From: Terrihabitans soli
GTDB taxonomy: Bacteria; Pseudomonadota; Alphaproteobacteria; Rhizobiales; Methylopilaceae
Reading direction: 5' to 3'
Assembly (NCBI RefSeq): GCF_014191545.1
Contig: NZ_AP023361.1
Coordinates: 2,074,501-2,138,500, forward strand
DNA: 64,000 nucleotides
Under the pieces are notes generated by a model that searched no databases, had not been told where the DNA came from, and saw only the letters and a list, made by a program, of their open reading frames with translations. Below are positions 43,901-53,784 of this stretch, one piece after another. Numbering within the stretch: position 1 is the stretch's first letter; every line of letters begins with the position of its first letter. The position numbers and the translations under genes are program-made.

Positions 43901-44385
43901 TCATGGGCCTCGACAAGGATTTTGCGGTCGCTTTCGCCAAAAGCCAGCTCGGCGGCGGGACACGGGTGCCGAAATCCGGCACCCTCTTCGTCTCGGTCAA
44001 GGACGGCGACAAGGCGCGTGTGCTTCCCGCTGTCAAGCTATTGAAATCGCTTGGCTTTAAAATCATCGCCACCTCCGGCACCGAGCGCTTCCTGGCCGAA
44101 CAGGGCGTCGAGGCGGAGAAGATCAACAAGGTTCTGGAAGGCCGCCCGCACATCGTCGATGCGATCAAAAATGGCGATGTCCAGCTGGTGTTTAACACCA
44201 CCGAGGGCGCCCAGGCGCTGAGCGACAGCCGGTCGCTTCGCAGAGCCGCCCTCTTGCACAAAGTCCCCTACTATACCACCCTTGCAGGGGCGATAGCGGC
44301 CGCGCAGGGCATCCGGGCTTACCTCGAGGGAGATCTGGAGGTCCGGGCGCTGCAGTCCTACTTCGCCGGGAATGGCCGGGCCTAA
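40963..44385 (+). CDS. carB: Carbamoyl-phosphate synthase large subunit
   Basis: Makes carbamoyl phosphate from bicarbonate, ammonia and two ATP for arginine and pyrimidines. The 1140-residue protein starts at a GTG ([20 protein letters not shown]). It has two homologous ATP-grasp synthetase halves (first to about residue 590, second from [20 protein letters not shown]), then the MGS-like allosteric domain from about residue 990 ([16 protein letters not shown]). An insert of about 65 residues near 150-215, rich in Lys, Asp and Glu, is typical of alphaproteobacterial CarB and explains the excess over E. coli. It is 11 kb from carA and on the other strand. Confidence 0.98.
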   Translation: MPKRQDIKSILIIGAGPIVIGQACEFDYSGTQAIKALKEEGYRIVLVNSNPATIMTDPELADATYIEPITPEIVAKIIEKERPDALLPTMGGQTALNCALSLRRLGVLDKFNVEMIGATAEAIDKAEDRELFREAMTKIGLDTPKSALANGSDIKQADRDRYLNEIAAIKAKGLKDEDEKKALDQFEIVWAAGESDRKKAHVKKGLAEALEALPHIGLPTIIRPSFTMGGLGGGIAYNEDEFIDIVERGLDASPTTEVLIEESVLGWKEFEMEVVRDKADNCIIVCSIENIDPMGIHTGDSITVAPALTLTDKEYQRMRDASLAVLREIGVETGGSNVQFAIDPKTGRMIVIEMNPRVSRSSALASKATGFPIAKVAAKLAVGYTLDEIENDITGGATPASFEPTIDYIVVKAPRFAFEKFPGAEDNLTTSMKSVGEAMSIGRTFNEAMQKALRSLEIGLTGFDEVAIPGLGQGDDKNAIRAALAAPKPNRIVTCAQAMRLGISVDQIHDACKIDPWFLHQVKDLVDMEERVRAHGVPQTAGALRQLKAMGFSDARLAKLAGSTEKEVAAERHALDVRPVFKRIDTCAAEFASPTAYMYSTYAPLFAGRPADEALPSDKKKVVILGGGPNRIGQGIEFDYCCCHACFALRDAGYETIMVNCNPETVSTDYDTSDRLYFEPLTAEDVLEILHTEQKSGTLHGVIVQFGGQTPLKLAQALEDAGIPILGTSPDAIDLAEDRDRFKQLLDKLKLRQPQNGIATSTDEARVIVDRIGYPVVIRPSYVLGGRAMEIVHDAGQLERYMREAVVVSGDSPVLIDRYLSDAIEVDVDCLSDGKDAFVAGVMEHIEEAGVHSGDSACSLPPYSLKPDMIAEIERQTRQLALALNVGGLMNVQYAIKDGDIYVLEVNPRASRTVPFVAKTVGWQVAKVASRIMAGESLESFKLKPQKLGHIAVKEAVFPFARFPGVDTILGPEMRSTGEVMGLDKDFAVAFAKSQLGGGTRVPKSGTLFVSVKDGDKARVLPAVKLLKSLGFKIIATSGTERFLAEQGVEAEKINKVLEGRPHIVDAIKNGDVQLVFNTTEGAQALSDSRSLRRAALLHKVPYYTTLAGAIAAAQGIRAYLEGDLEVRALQSYFAGNGRA

Positions 44386-44421
44386 GCCGGCTGTCACCCC
44401 ACTCGTTTCCAAGCGGCGTGT

Positions 44422-44455
44422 CGGAAGTCTGAGGCTTCCGTCTGCCGAGGCTTTT
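44422..44455 (+). terminator. Possible weak terminator after carB
   Basis: CGGAAG (44422-44427) pairs with CTTCCG (44435-44440), loop of seven bases, then TCTGCCGAGGC and a T5 run. The T-run is displaced from the stem, so termination may be partial; greA begins about 20 bases later. Confidence 0.4.
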
Positions 44456-44475
44456 TGCGTGAAGAGATAAGAGCG

Positions 44476-44949
44476 ATGGACAAGATTCCGATGACCGCGG
44501 CCGGCCATGTGCTCCTGGAACAGGAGCTGAAACGCCGTTCGGCCGAAGAGCGTCCGCGCATCATCCAGGCCATTACCGAAGCGCGCAGCCATGGCGACCT
44601 CTCGGAAAACGCCGAATATCACGCCGCCAAAGAGCAGCAGAGCCTCAATGAGGGCCGCATCGCCGAGATCGAAAGCCTCTTGGCGCGCGCCGAAATCATC
44701 GATCCGTCCAAGCTCAAGGGCGACACCATTACCTTCGGGGCAACGGTCAAGCTCATCGACGAGGACACCGAGGAAGAGAAGACCTACCAGATCGTCGGCG
44801 AGGTCGAGGCCGATGTGAAATCGGGCCGGGTGTCCATCACCTCCCCGATCGCCCGGGCCCTTGTGGGCAAAAAGGTCGGCGATCAGGTCGAAGTGACCGC
44901 CCCCGGCGGCGCCAAAAGCTATGAGATCCTCAACATCCGTTTCGCCTGA
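44476..44949 (+). CDS. greA: Transcription elongation factor GreA
   Basis: Binds the RNA polymerase secondary channel and rescues stalled complexes by stimulating transcript cleavage. The ATG at 44476 gives the normal start [20 protein letters not shown] and 157 residues. Residues 10-75 form the coiled-coil with the acidic tip in [18 protein letters not shown] (conserved Asp/Glu pair); the C-terminal FKBP-like domain has [20 protein letters not shown]. Usual length. It follows carB by 90 bases, a pairing often seen in Rhizobiales. Confidence 0.97.
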   Translation: MDKIPMTAAGHVLLEQELKRRSAEERPRIIQAITEARSHGDLSENAEYHAAKEQQSLNEGRIAEIESLLARAEIIDPSKLKGDTITFGATVKLIDEDTEEEKTYQIVGEVEADVKSGRVSITSPIARALVGKKVGDQVEVTAPGGAKSYEILNIRFA

Positions 44950-44995
44950 CCTCTTCAGGTCTTGGCAAGACTCCAGGCGCTAGGGTGCCGCCGAT

Positions 44996-45073
44996 GACCC
45001 GGTGGGGGAGCGGTAACTCACGGGCGATGAAACGCCTTGGCATTTCTGGTTCGAGTCCAGAAACGGGTCTCCA
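44996..45073 (+). other. tRNA-like sequence with encoded CCA, possible degenerate tRNA
   Basis: Between greA and the glycosyltransferase gene. GACCCGG (44996-45002) pairs with ACGGGTC (45063-45069), one G-A mismatch, followed by T and an encoded CCA (45071-45073). A D-arm-like segment (45005-45020) has loop AGCGGTAA with A14, G18G19 and A21 equivalents. The T-arm TTCTGG-TTCGAGT-CCAGAA (45044-45062) is perfect. The anticodon arm is off: GGCG/CGCC with a six-base loop ATGAAA (45023-45036), or a mispaired 5/7 arm reading GAA. So this is tRNA-shaped but not a standard tRNA: a decayed copy, an attachment-site remnant, or chance. Confidence 0.4.
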
Positions 45074-45103
45074 GCCATTCAGCCAGAATCGGGAACGCGG
45101 CGC

Positions 45104-46192
45104 ATGAGCGCCGCCCCCAATTCACGCCCCGACTTCCGCTCAGTCGAAGTCGTCGCGCCCAATCTCAACCGCCGCTATTCCGGTGTTACGGCCACAGTGA
45201 TGGCGCTGCTTCCCGAACAGGCGAAGACGCTGAACATCGCCTCGCTCGGCCATCATATTCCCGATGGCCTGCCGCGGGTTTCCTGGTTCGACATTCTCAC
45301 CAAAGGCTGGCGGCATCCGAAACGCAAACCGTTCCGCATCTGGCATGCGCGGCGCAATATCGAAATGCTGCCGGGCATCTTCCTGCGCGATGTCTTGCGC
45401 CAGCCCTGGAAACTCGTTTTCACTTCGGCCGCCCAGCGCGATCACTCCGCCTATACGAAATTTCTCATCAGCCGCATGGATGCAGTGATCGCGACCTCAC
45501 CGCAGGCACAGTCTTATCTTGAAGTGTCGTCGACCGTGATCATGCACGGCGTCGATCTCACCCGCTTCCGGCCCTCGGACGATCGCCATGCGGCGTGGAA
45601 CAGAACGGCGCTGCCGGGACGCTACGGCGTCGGCGCCTTCGGCCGCATCCGCCATCAGAAAGGCACCGATCTGTTTGCGGAGGCGATGATCCGCCTTCTG
45701 CCGAACTATCCCGATTTCACCGCCGTCGTGATCGGCCTTACGACTCCCGACAATCAGAGCTTTGTCGATGCCATCAAAGCCAGGATCGCGGCTGCCGATC
45801 TCAGCGGCCGCTTCGTTTTTCTGGGCGAGCTTCCTTCCGAAGAGGTGCCGGGCTGGTTCGCACGGCTTCTGATCCATGTCGCCCCGCAGCGCTGGGAGGG
45901 CTTCGGCCTCACCCCGCTCGAAAGCCAGGCCGCGGGAACGGCCGTGGTCGCAACCCGCGCCGGGGTGTTCGAGACCCTGATCGAAGACGGGCGGACCGGG
46001 CTGATCGTCGATATCGAGGATCTCGACGCCCTGACCGGGGCGCTGGAGCGGCTGATGGCCGACCCGGCCCTCGCCGAGGCCATGGGCCGCTCGGGCCGCG
46101 AGCGGGCATCCACTCGATTCAGCATTTCCGGGGAAGCGGCGGCCATCAATGACGTTTATGACATCCAATGGACCATTGGCCGCGCGGGATAA
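45104..46192 (+). CDS. LPS core mannosyltransferase-like GT4 enzyme (LpsB/LpcC type)
   Basis: GT-B glycosyltransferase of family 4, 362 residues, cytoplasmic face of the membrane. Family marks: GRIRHQKGTDLFAEAM in the second Rossmann domain and APQRWEGFGLTPLESQAAGT with the E-x7-E pair. The N-terminal half, with APNLNRRYSGVTATVM, RIWHARRNIEM, TSAAQRDHSAYTKFLISRMD and HGVDLTRF, matches from memory the rhizobial LpsB/LpcC mannosyltransferase of the lipopolysaccharide inner core. Function in LPS core assembly is therefore likely; the exact sugar is inferred. No other LPS gene is adjacent. Confidence 0.87.
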   Translation: MSAAPNSRPDFRSVEVVAPNLNRRYSGVTATVMALLPEQAKTLNIASLGHHIPDGLPRVSWFDILTKGWRHPKRKPFRIWHARRNIEMLPGIFLRDVLRQPWKLVFTSAAQRDHSAYTKFLISRMDAVIATSPQAQSYLEVSSTVIMHGVDLTRFRPSDDRHAAWNRTALPGRYGVGAFGRIRHQKGTDLFAEAMIRLLPNYPDFTAVVIGLTTPDNQSFVDAIKARIAAADLSGRFVFLGELPSEEVPGWFARLLIHVAPQRWEGFGLTPLESQAAGTAVVATRAGVFETLIEDGRTGLIVDIEDLDALTGALERLMADPALAEAMGRSGRERASTRFSISGEAAAINDVYDIQWTIGRAG

Positions 46193-46307
46193 CGTTCATA
46201 AAGCTGCCGCCCTTTAACGACTAAGCTTGAAAGGCCCCCGGGCGCCTACCTAAATTAGGGACAATGTCTTAGCTGGCTTTGCCGGTATTCTTCCCTTACA
46301 CGCGTGA

Positions 46308-47285
<978 letters not shown>

Positions 47286-47289
47286 AAAT

Positions 47290-48189
47290 TTGGGATCGCC
47301 GCTCGACTGGGACAAACTTCGCGTCTTCCACGCAGCGGCTGAAGCCAAAAGCTTCACGCATGGCGGCGACAAGCTCGGTCTTTCGCAATCTGCGGTGAGC
47401 CGCCAGGTCTCGGCGCTCGAACACGAGCTGAAAGTCCCCCTCTTCCACCGCCATGCGCGCGGCCTCCTGCTCACCGAACAGGGCGAGCTTCTGTTCCGCA
47501 CGACGCAGGAACTCTTCGCCAAGCTTGAATCGACGAAGCTGCTGCTCACCGACAGCCGCGAGCGCCCGCATGGCGAACTGCGCGTCACAACCTCCGTCGG
47601 TCTCGGCGGCGGCTGGCTGGCACCTTTGCTCGGCGAGTTCCTCGATCTTTATCCGGAAATTTGCGTCACGCTGCTTCTGAGCGACGACGAACTCGATCTT
47701 GCGATGCGCGAGGCCGATGTCGGCATCCGCCTGCGCCAGCCGACGCAGTCCGAGCTGATCCAGCGCAAGCTGTTCCCGGTGCACTACCACGTCTACGCCT
47801 CGCCCGATTACATCACCCGCTTCGGGCGGCCGCGCGATGTCTCCGATCTCGACAGCCACCGTATTGTCGGCTTTGCCGGCCTTGTGCCGAGCTTCCTGCA
47901 GCCGCTGAACTGGCTGGCCATGGCCGGGCGCGAAGACCGCGAACCGCGCCAGCCCAACGTGTCGGTCAACAACATGCTCGGCCTGAAGCGCGCCGTCGAA
48001 GGCGGCGTCGGCATCGGCGTTCTGCCGCAATATCTGATCGAGACGGACTCAAATCTCGTGCGGCTGCTGTCGCAATCCGAAACGCCGACGCTGGAAGCCT
48101 ATCTCGCTTATCCGGAAGAACTGCGGAATGTGCGGCGCATTCAGGTCTTCCGCGACTTCCTGCTCGGCAAGGTCCAGAGCTGGACATAA
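47290..48189 (+). CDS. LysR family transcriptional regulator
   Basis: A 299-residue regulator. The best start is the TTG at 47290, with GGAG seven bases upstream overlapping the trxB stop; no ATG fits, and the longer frame runs back through trxB. The winged helix-turn-helix at residues 5-65 reads DWDKLRVFHAAAEAKSFTHG and then LGLSQSAVSRQVSALEHEL. A periplasmic-binding-like effector domain follows. Its target is unknown; coupling to trxB hints at redox or a general housekeeping role, which is only inference. Confidence 0.92.
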   Translation: MGSPLDWDKLRVFHAAAEAKSFTHGGDKLGLSQSAVSRQVSALEHELKVPLFHRHARGLLLTEQGELLFRTTQELFAKLESTKLLLTDSRERPHGELRVTTSVGLGGGWLAPLLGEFLDLYPEICVTLLLSDDELDLAMREADVGIRLRQPTQSELIQRKLFPVHYHVYASPDYITRFGRPRDVSDLDSHRIVGFAGLVPSFLQPLNWLAMAGREDREPRQPNVSVNNMLGLKRAVEGGVGIGVLPQYLIETDSNLVRLLSQSETPTLEAYLAYPEELRNVRRIQVFRDFLLGKVQSWT

Positions 48190-48216
48190 AAAAGGGGCGC
48201 TCAAAGCGCCCCTTTT
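48190..48216. terminator. Bidirectional terminator after trxB-lysR
   Basis: AAAAGGGGCGCT (48190-48201), loop CAA, AGCGCCCCTTTT (48205-48216): a perfect 12-base stem with A/T tracts at both ends, so it works on both strands. It separates the LysR gene from the convergent aminotransferase gene. Confidence 0.95.
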
Positions 48217-48234
48217 CATTTCAATCTACGACGC

Positions 48235-49506
<1,272 letters not shown>

Positions 49507-49595
49507 TCAAAGTGAAACAGTTTTGGAACAGCGCATGCTAATTTCGTCGCACTTGTCGGCTTGACTGTGTGGCCTCAAACACGCATGAGATATGT

Positions 49596-50231
49596 ATGTT
49601 TACCTTATATTCCATGAAATTTTCGGCCAATAGCTATAAGGCCAGGCTGATCCTTTCCATGCTCGGCCGGCCCTTCCGCCTGATCGAAGTCGACATCTTA
49701 TCGGGCGCCAATAAGACACCCGAATATCTGGCCATGAACCCGGCCGGCCAGGTGCCGATTCTCGCTCTGCCCGACGGGCGGCTTTTGCCGGAATCGGGCG
49801 CCATTCTCAATTTCGTCGGCGAAGGCACCCCCCTTCTGCCCGATGAGCGGTTCGCCCGGGCCGAGGTGCTGCGCTGGATGTTCTTCGAACAGCATTCGCA
49901 TGACCCGTTTATCGGCCAGGCGCGCTTCTGGCTGCACCTTGTCCGCGGCGGACGCGAGCTGAAACAGAACCTTCTCGAGGAATGGGAAGACCGGGGCTAT
50001 GACGCGCTCCGCGTCATGGACGCCCATCTCGCCTCCCGGCCCTTCTTTGCAGGCGATGCGGTGAGCCTTGCCGATATCGCACTTTATGCGAACACTCATC
50101 TCGCCCATGAGGGCGGGTTCGATCTTGGGCCCTTCCAGGCCGTGCGCATCTGGCTGCAGCGGCTTGAGCGCGAGCCCGGTTTCGTTCCGATCGGCTGGGT
50201 GCCGGAAACGAGCCTTCAACCATCCGCGTGA
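49596..50231 (+). CDS. Glutathione S-transferase family protein
   Basis: A 211-residue soluble protein with a thioredoxin-like N-terminal domain (MFTLYSMKFSANSYKARLIL, the cis-Pro block NPAGQVPILALPDG, and SGAILNFVGEG) and an all-helical C-terminal domain (LADIALYANTHLAHEGGFDL). This is the GST pattern; the Ser in KFSANSYK may be the catalytic residue. Start chosen at the ATG 49596; a GTG 27 bases upstream adds nine residues of doubtful value, and ATG 49614 is also possible. Substrate unknown. Confidence 0.9.
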   Translation: MFTLYSMKFSANSYKARLILSMLGRPFRLIEVDILSGANKTPEYLAMNPAGQVPILALPDGRLLPESGAILNFVGEGTPLLPDERFARAEVLRWMFFEQHSHDPFIGQARFWLHLVRGGRELKQNLLEEWEDRGYDALRVMDAHLASRPFFAGDAVSLADIALYANTHLAHEGGFDLGPFQAVRIWLQRLEREPGFVPIGWVPETSLQPSA

Positions 50232-50285
50232 GCGCTCACCGCGAAGGGTGACGATTCAGAGGCCATCACCTACATTAGCGCCACG

Positions 50286-51122
50286 ATGAGCTATATCGAC
50301 GCCTCCCTCGCCCAGAACCGCAAGAACGGCCAGATCCGCCTGCACGGACCGGACGGGTTCGAGGGCATGCGTAAAGCCGGCGCGCTTGTTGCCGAGGTTC
50401 TCGATTACATCGCTCCCTTCGTTGCGCCCGGCGTGTCGACCGGCAAGCTCGATGCGCTCGTCTATGAATTCGTGCGCGATCACGGCGCGGTGCCCGCGAC
50501 GCTCATGTATCGCGGCTATACGAAATCGACCTGCATCTCGATCAATCACGTCGTCTGCCACGGCATCCCGAATGAGAAGCCGCTGCGCGAAGGCGACATC
50601 CTCAATATCGACGTGACGCTCATCAAGGATGGCTGGCACGGCGACAGCAGCCGCATGTATGCGGCGGGCGAAATCCCGCGCCGTGCGGAGCGCCTCGTCG
50701 AAGTCACCTATGAAGCCTTGATGCGCGGCGTGAACGCGATCCGCCCCGGCGGCACGATCGGCGATATCGGCGCCGCCATTCAGGCCTATGCCGAAAGCGA
50801 AGAGCGCATGAGCGTCGTGCGCGATTTCTGCGGCCATGGCCTCGGACAGCTCTTCCACGACGAGCCGAACATTCTTCATTACGGCCGCAGCGGCGAAGGC
50901 GCGGTGCTGAAGCCCGGTATGTTCTTCACCGTCGAGCCGATGATCAATCTCGGCCGCCCGCATGTAAAGGTTCTGGCCGATGGCTGGACGGCGGTGACAC
51001 GCGACCGCTCGCTCTCGGCGCAGTTCGAGCACACGGTCGGCGTCACGGAAACGGGCGTCGAGATTTTCACCGTCTCCCCGGCCGGGCTGCACAATCCGGT
51101 CAGTGCCGCCAAAGCGGCATGA
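50286..51122 (+). CDS. map: Type I methionine aminopeptidase
   Basis: Dinuclear metalloenzyme that removes the initiator methionine from nascent proteins. In the 278-residue protein the five metal ligands are visible: two Asp in [19 protein letters not shown], His in [15 protein letters not shown], Glu in FTVEPMI and Glu in [23 protein letters not shown] holds the substrate His. The N-terminal 25 residues are an extension over E. coli. It overlaps radC by four bases (ATGA), so the two are one transcript. Confidence 0.97.
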   Translation: MSYIDASLAQNRKNGQIRLHGPDGFEGMRKAGALVAEVLDYIAPFVAPGVSTGKLDALVYEFVRDHGAVPATLMYRGYTKSTCISINHVVCHGIPNEKPLREGDILNIDVTLIKDGWHGDSSRMYAAGEIPRRAERLVEVTYEALMRGVNAIRPGGTIGDIGAAIQAYAESEERMSVVRDFCGHGLGQLFHDEPNILHYGRSGEGAVLKPGMFFTVEPMINLGRPHVKVLADGWTAVTRDRSLSAQFEHTVGVTETGVEIFTVSPAGLHNPVSAAKAA

Positions 51123-51832
51123 GCGCAACGGACGATCCTCCGTCGCCGGCATCTGCGGATACGCCGCATTATCACGGGCATCGCGAAAGACTGCGCGAGC
51201 GCTTTCTCGAAGGCGGTGCGAACGCCCTGCCCGATTACGAACTTCTCGAACTTGTTCTCTTCCGCCCGATCCCGCGCCGCGATGTGAAGGCGCTGGCGAA
51301 AACCCTCATCAAGCGCTTCGGCTCTTTCGCCGAAGTCTGTTCCGCGCCGCCCGCACTGCTGATGGAGGTCAAGGGCGTCGGCGAGGCCGTTGTCACTGAA
51401 CTCAAGCTCATTGAGGCGGCGGCGCAGCGTTTCGCCAAAGGCGAGATCGCGCAAAAGCCTGTGCTCGGCTCATGGAGCAAAGTGCTCGATCATTGCCGCA
51501 CCTCGATGGCGTTTTCCGAACGTGAACAGTTCCGCATCCTGTTTCTCGACCGCGGCAACGGGCTCATTGCGGATGAAGTGCAGCAGACCGGCACCGTCGA
51601 TCACACGCCCGTCTATCCGCGCGAAGTTGTGCGCCGTGCGCTCGAACTGTCGGCCACCGCCGTCATCCTCGTGCACAATCACCCGTCCGGCGATCCGAAG
51701 CCGAGCCGGGCCGATATCGAAATGACGAAGACGCTTGCCGAGATCGCCCGGCCTTTGGGGATCGATGTGCACGATCACATCATTGTCGGCCGGGGCGGCC
51801 ATGCGAGCCTGAAAGCGATGGGGCTTATCTGA
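51119..51832 (+). CDS. radC: RadC family JAB/MPN-domain protein
   Basis: A 237-residue protein with an N-terminal helix-hairpin-helix region (residues 20-85, [20 protein letters not shown]) and a C-terminal JAMM domain with the metal motif [19 protein letters not shown] and a distal Glu. The old DNA-repair role of RadC is disproved, and the biochemical function is unknown. Coupled to map by a four-base overlap, and the GNAT gene starts one base after its stop, so map-radC-GNAT form a unit. Confidence 0.95.
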   Translation: MSATDDPPSPASADTPHYHGHRERLRERFLEGGANALPDYELLELVLFRPIPRRDVKALAKTLIKRFGSFAEVCSAPPALLMEVKGVGEAVVTELKLIEAAAQRFAKGEIAQKPVLGSWSKVLDHCRTSMAFSEREQFRILFLDRGNGLIADEVQQTGTVDHTPVYPREVVRRALELSATAVILVHNHPSGDPKPSRADIEMTKTLAEIARPLGIDVHDHIIVGRGGHASLKAMGLI

Positions 51833-51833
51833 A

Positions 51834-52262
51834 ATGGAACTAAGACAACCGACCGCGGCGGATATTCCGGCGCTGGCGCATCTCATGACCGAGCTCGGCT
51901 ATCCGACCTCGCCGGACGAAATGGCAACACGCATGGACGCCATCCGGGATCGCACGGACTACGGCACATTCCTCGCCGACGAGGACGGTGTCATTGCCGG
52001 AGTGATCGGCGTCACGGTCGCTCCGGCCCTCTACCGGAGCGACCTTAACGGTGCGATTGTGACGCTCGTCGTGTCATCCAAGTTTCGCGGACGCGGCATC
52101 GCTCCCCTGCTCGTCAGCCGGGGGGAAGAGTGGCTGCGCGAAAAGGGCGCCATGCGTGCGACGGTGCAGCCGAATATACGCCGCGAGGATGCCCACCGCT
52201 TGTACGCGCGGCTCGGCTATGAACACTCGGGACTGCGCTTTTCAAAGACCCTGACGCCCTGA
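51834..52262 (+). CDS. GNAT family N-acetyltransferase
   Basis: A 142-residue acetyl-CoA dependent acyltransferase. The fold motifs are visible: MELRQPTAADIPALAHLMTE at the start, the beta-4 strand VTLVVSSKFRGRGIAPLLVS with the R/Q-x-x-G-x-G/A pyrophosphate loop (RGRGIA), then a helix and VQPNIRREDAHRLYARLGYE. The substrate could be an amine, a protein N-terminus or an antibiotic; nothing decides it. Translation is likely coupled to radC. Confidence 0.9.
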   Translation: MELRQPTAADIPALAHLMTELGYPTSPDEMATRMDAIRDRTDYGTFLADEDGVIAGVIGVTVAPALYRSDLNGAIVTLVVSSKFRGRGIAPLLVSRGEEWLREKGAMRATVQPNIRREDAHRLYARLGYEHSGLRFSKTLTP

Positions 52263-52275
52263 GGCCAAGCCCGTC

Positions 52276-53040
52276 ATGGCCGCGCGCCGGAACCGCACGA
52301 TCAACCTACCAGCGCCTTACTTGAAGCGGTTATGGCTTGATCGCGAGCGCGTGAGCGATGCTTCCGCCTATCCCTTCAACCTGCCTTTCCTGAAAAAGGA
52401 CTTCGCGCTCGATTTTGCCAAGCCCATCACGATCATCGTCGGCGAAAACGGCAGCGGGAAATCGACTTTGCTCGAAGGCATCGCCGCGCTCGCCGGCTAC
52501 GACGAGGCCGGCGGCGGCAAGGGCTACATGCCCGTCGATCATTCGCGCGCGGTCGAGGCCATGGGCGGCCGGCTCGGCACCGCGCTTCGTGCGAGCTGGC
52601 TGCCGAAGCTGACCAATGGCTGGTTCTTCCGCGCCGAGAGTTTCTTCACCATCGCGCGGTATCTGGATCTCGCCGCTATCGAGTCAGGCGGGGCACCGCC
52701 GGACTTCCTCTCCCATTCGCATGGCGAAGGCTTTTTGCGTTTCTTCGAGGAGCGCTGTCAGCGCCAGGGGCTGTTCATCTTCGACGAACCGGAGTCTGCT
52801 TTGTCGCCGTCCCGCCAGGTCGAATTTTTGAAGCTCCTGCGCCGTATGGACACATCGCGCATGTCCCAGGTCATCATGGCAACGCACTCGCCCATGCTGA
52901 TGGCCTATCCGGATGCGCAATTGCTGCGGCTCTCAAAGGCCGGGTTGGAACCGATCGATGTGACCCAGACGGATCATTACCGCCTGATGCGGGAATTCTG
53001 GGCCGATCCAGAAGGATTCATCAGCGAGAGGCTGAAGTGA
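52276..53040 (+). CDS. AAA/ABC-type ATPase of the single-domain group
   Basis: A 254-residue soluble ATPase with a full ABC core: Walker A IIVGENGSGKSTLLEG near residue 55, signature-like SHSHGEGFLRF, Walker B GLFIFDEPESALSP and the H-loop MATHSPMLMAYP. The layout (short, no membrane domain, OLD/SMC-like) matches bacterial predicted ATPases often listed as AAA family ATP-binding proteins. The function is unknown. It is 13 bases after the GNAT gene and ends one base before the convergent GntR gene stop. Confidence 0.9.
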   Translation: MAARRNRTINLPAPYLKRLWLDRERVSDASAYPFNLPFLKKDFALDFAKPITIIVGENGSGKSTLLEGIAALAGYDEAGGGKGYMPVDHSRAVEAMGGRLGTALRASWLPKLTNGWFFRAESFFTIARYLDLAAIESGGAPPDFLSHSHGEGFLRFFEERCQRQGLFIFDEPESALSPSRQVEFLKLLRRMDTSRMSQVIMATHSPMLMAYPDAQLLRLSKAGLEPIDVTQTDHYRLMREFWADPEGFISERLK

Positions 53041-53041
53041 G

Positions 53042-53707
53042 CTAAGCCTTTCTGGTCGCCGCCGCCGGGAGATCTTCCAGCGAGGCCACGAGATCGGCAA
53101 ACCGGTCGCCCTGCACCAGCACATGCTCACGCACAAGACGCTCCGCCTCCTCCGCGTCGCGCTCGAAGATCGCGGCCAGAATAGCCCCGTGCTCCGCATA
53201 AGACGCCCCGATCCGGTTGTGCGTACGCAGCTGCAGCCGGCGATAGGGCTTGAGGCGGCGGCGCAGCGCCGTCAGCTGTTCCTGCAGAAAGCCGCTATGG
53301 CTCGCCGCCGCGATCGCCTCGTGAAAAATCTCGTTCTCATAATAATAGGCATCGGCATCGCCGGCCTCGGCCTTCGCCCGGCAATCCGCGTGAGCGGCAA
53401 GCAGATCCCTTCGATCCCCATCCGTCCAGCGCCGCGCCGCAAGCCGCGCCGCCATGCCTTCCATCTCGGCCGCGACCTCGAACATTTCCATCAGCCGCTG
53501 CGCATCGGGCACCACTGCGACCGCACCGCGCCGCGGGCGCATTTCGACAAGTCCGGCGGCGGAGAGCTGCATCAGCGCCTCGCGGATCGGCGTGCGCGAG
53601 GTGCCATAGCGCCGGGCAAGTTCCTGCTCGTCAAGGCTGACGCCGCCGAACACGCCGTTGACGATCTCTTCCTCGAGCGCGTCGCGCAGTTTTGACCTCT
53701 GGACCAT
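53042..53707 (-). CDS. GntR/FadR-family regulator, probable MatR of malonate use
   Basis: A 221-residue repressor. The winged helix (residues 5-65, SLDEQELARRYGTSRTPIRE, LVEMRPRRGAVAVV) and the FCD ligand domain (AAEMEGMAARLAARRW, ENEIFHEAIAAASHSGFL, YRRLQLRTHNRIGASYAEHG with metal-binding His) identify the FadR subfamily. The ATG at 53707 has GGAGG upstream; the open frame upstream runs through the operators. It is divergent from the malonyl-CoA fusion gene across a 77-base gap with a MatR-like palindrome, so it most likely represses both until malonate or malonyl-CoA is bound. Confidence 0.9.
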   Translation of the reverse strand: MVQRSKLRDALEEEIVNGVFGGVSLDEQELARRYGTSRTPIREALMQLSAAGLVEMRPRRGAVAVVPDAQRLMEMFEVAAEMEGMAARLAARRWTDGDRRDLLAAHADCRAKAEAGDADAYYYENEIFHEAIAAASHSGFLQEQLTALRRRLKPYRRLQLRTHNRIGASYAEHGAILAAIFERDAEEAERLVREHVLVQGDRFADLVASLEDLPAAATRKA

Positions 53708-53725
53708 CAGGCCTCCTCCGTCTAA

Positions 53726-53760
53726 TCTTGTATACAAGAAACACGGTCTTGCGTACACAG
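53726..53760. promoter_or_regulatory. MatR-type operators between GntR and MatA-MatB genes
   Basis: TCTTGTATACAAGA (53726-53739) is a perfect 14-base palindrome. From memory the MatR site of the Rhizobium matABC operon reads TCTTGTATACACGA, 13 of 14 bases the same. A second, weaker copy, TCTTGCGTACACAG (53747-53760), lies 21 bases on, two helical turns, so two dimers could bind on one face. The sites sit between the two divergent starts. Confidence 0.83.
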
Positions 53761-53784
53761 GATCGCCGCCCGGAGCACAAACTG

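Noticed and set aside
53692-53784. Earlier start for the MatA-MatB fusion
   Set aside because: Starting at 53692 would put the operators inside the coding region and overlap the GntR start; residues there show no family similarity.
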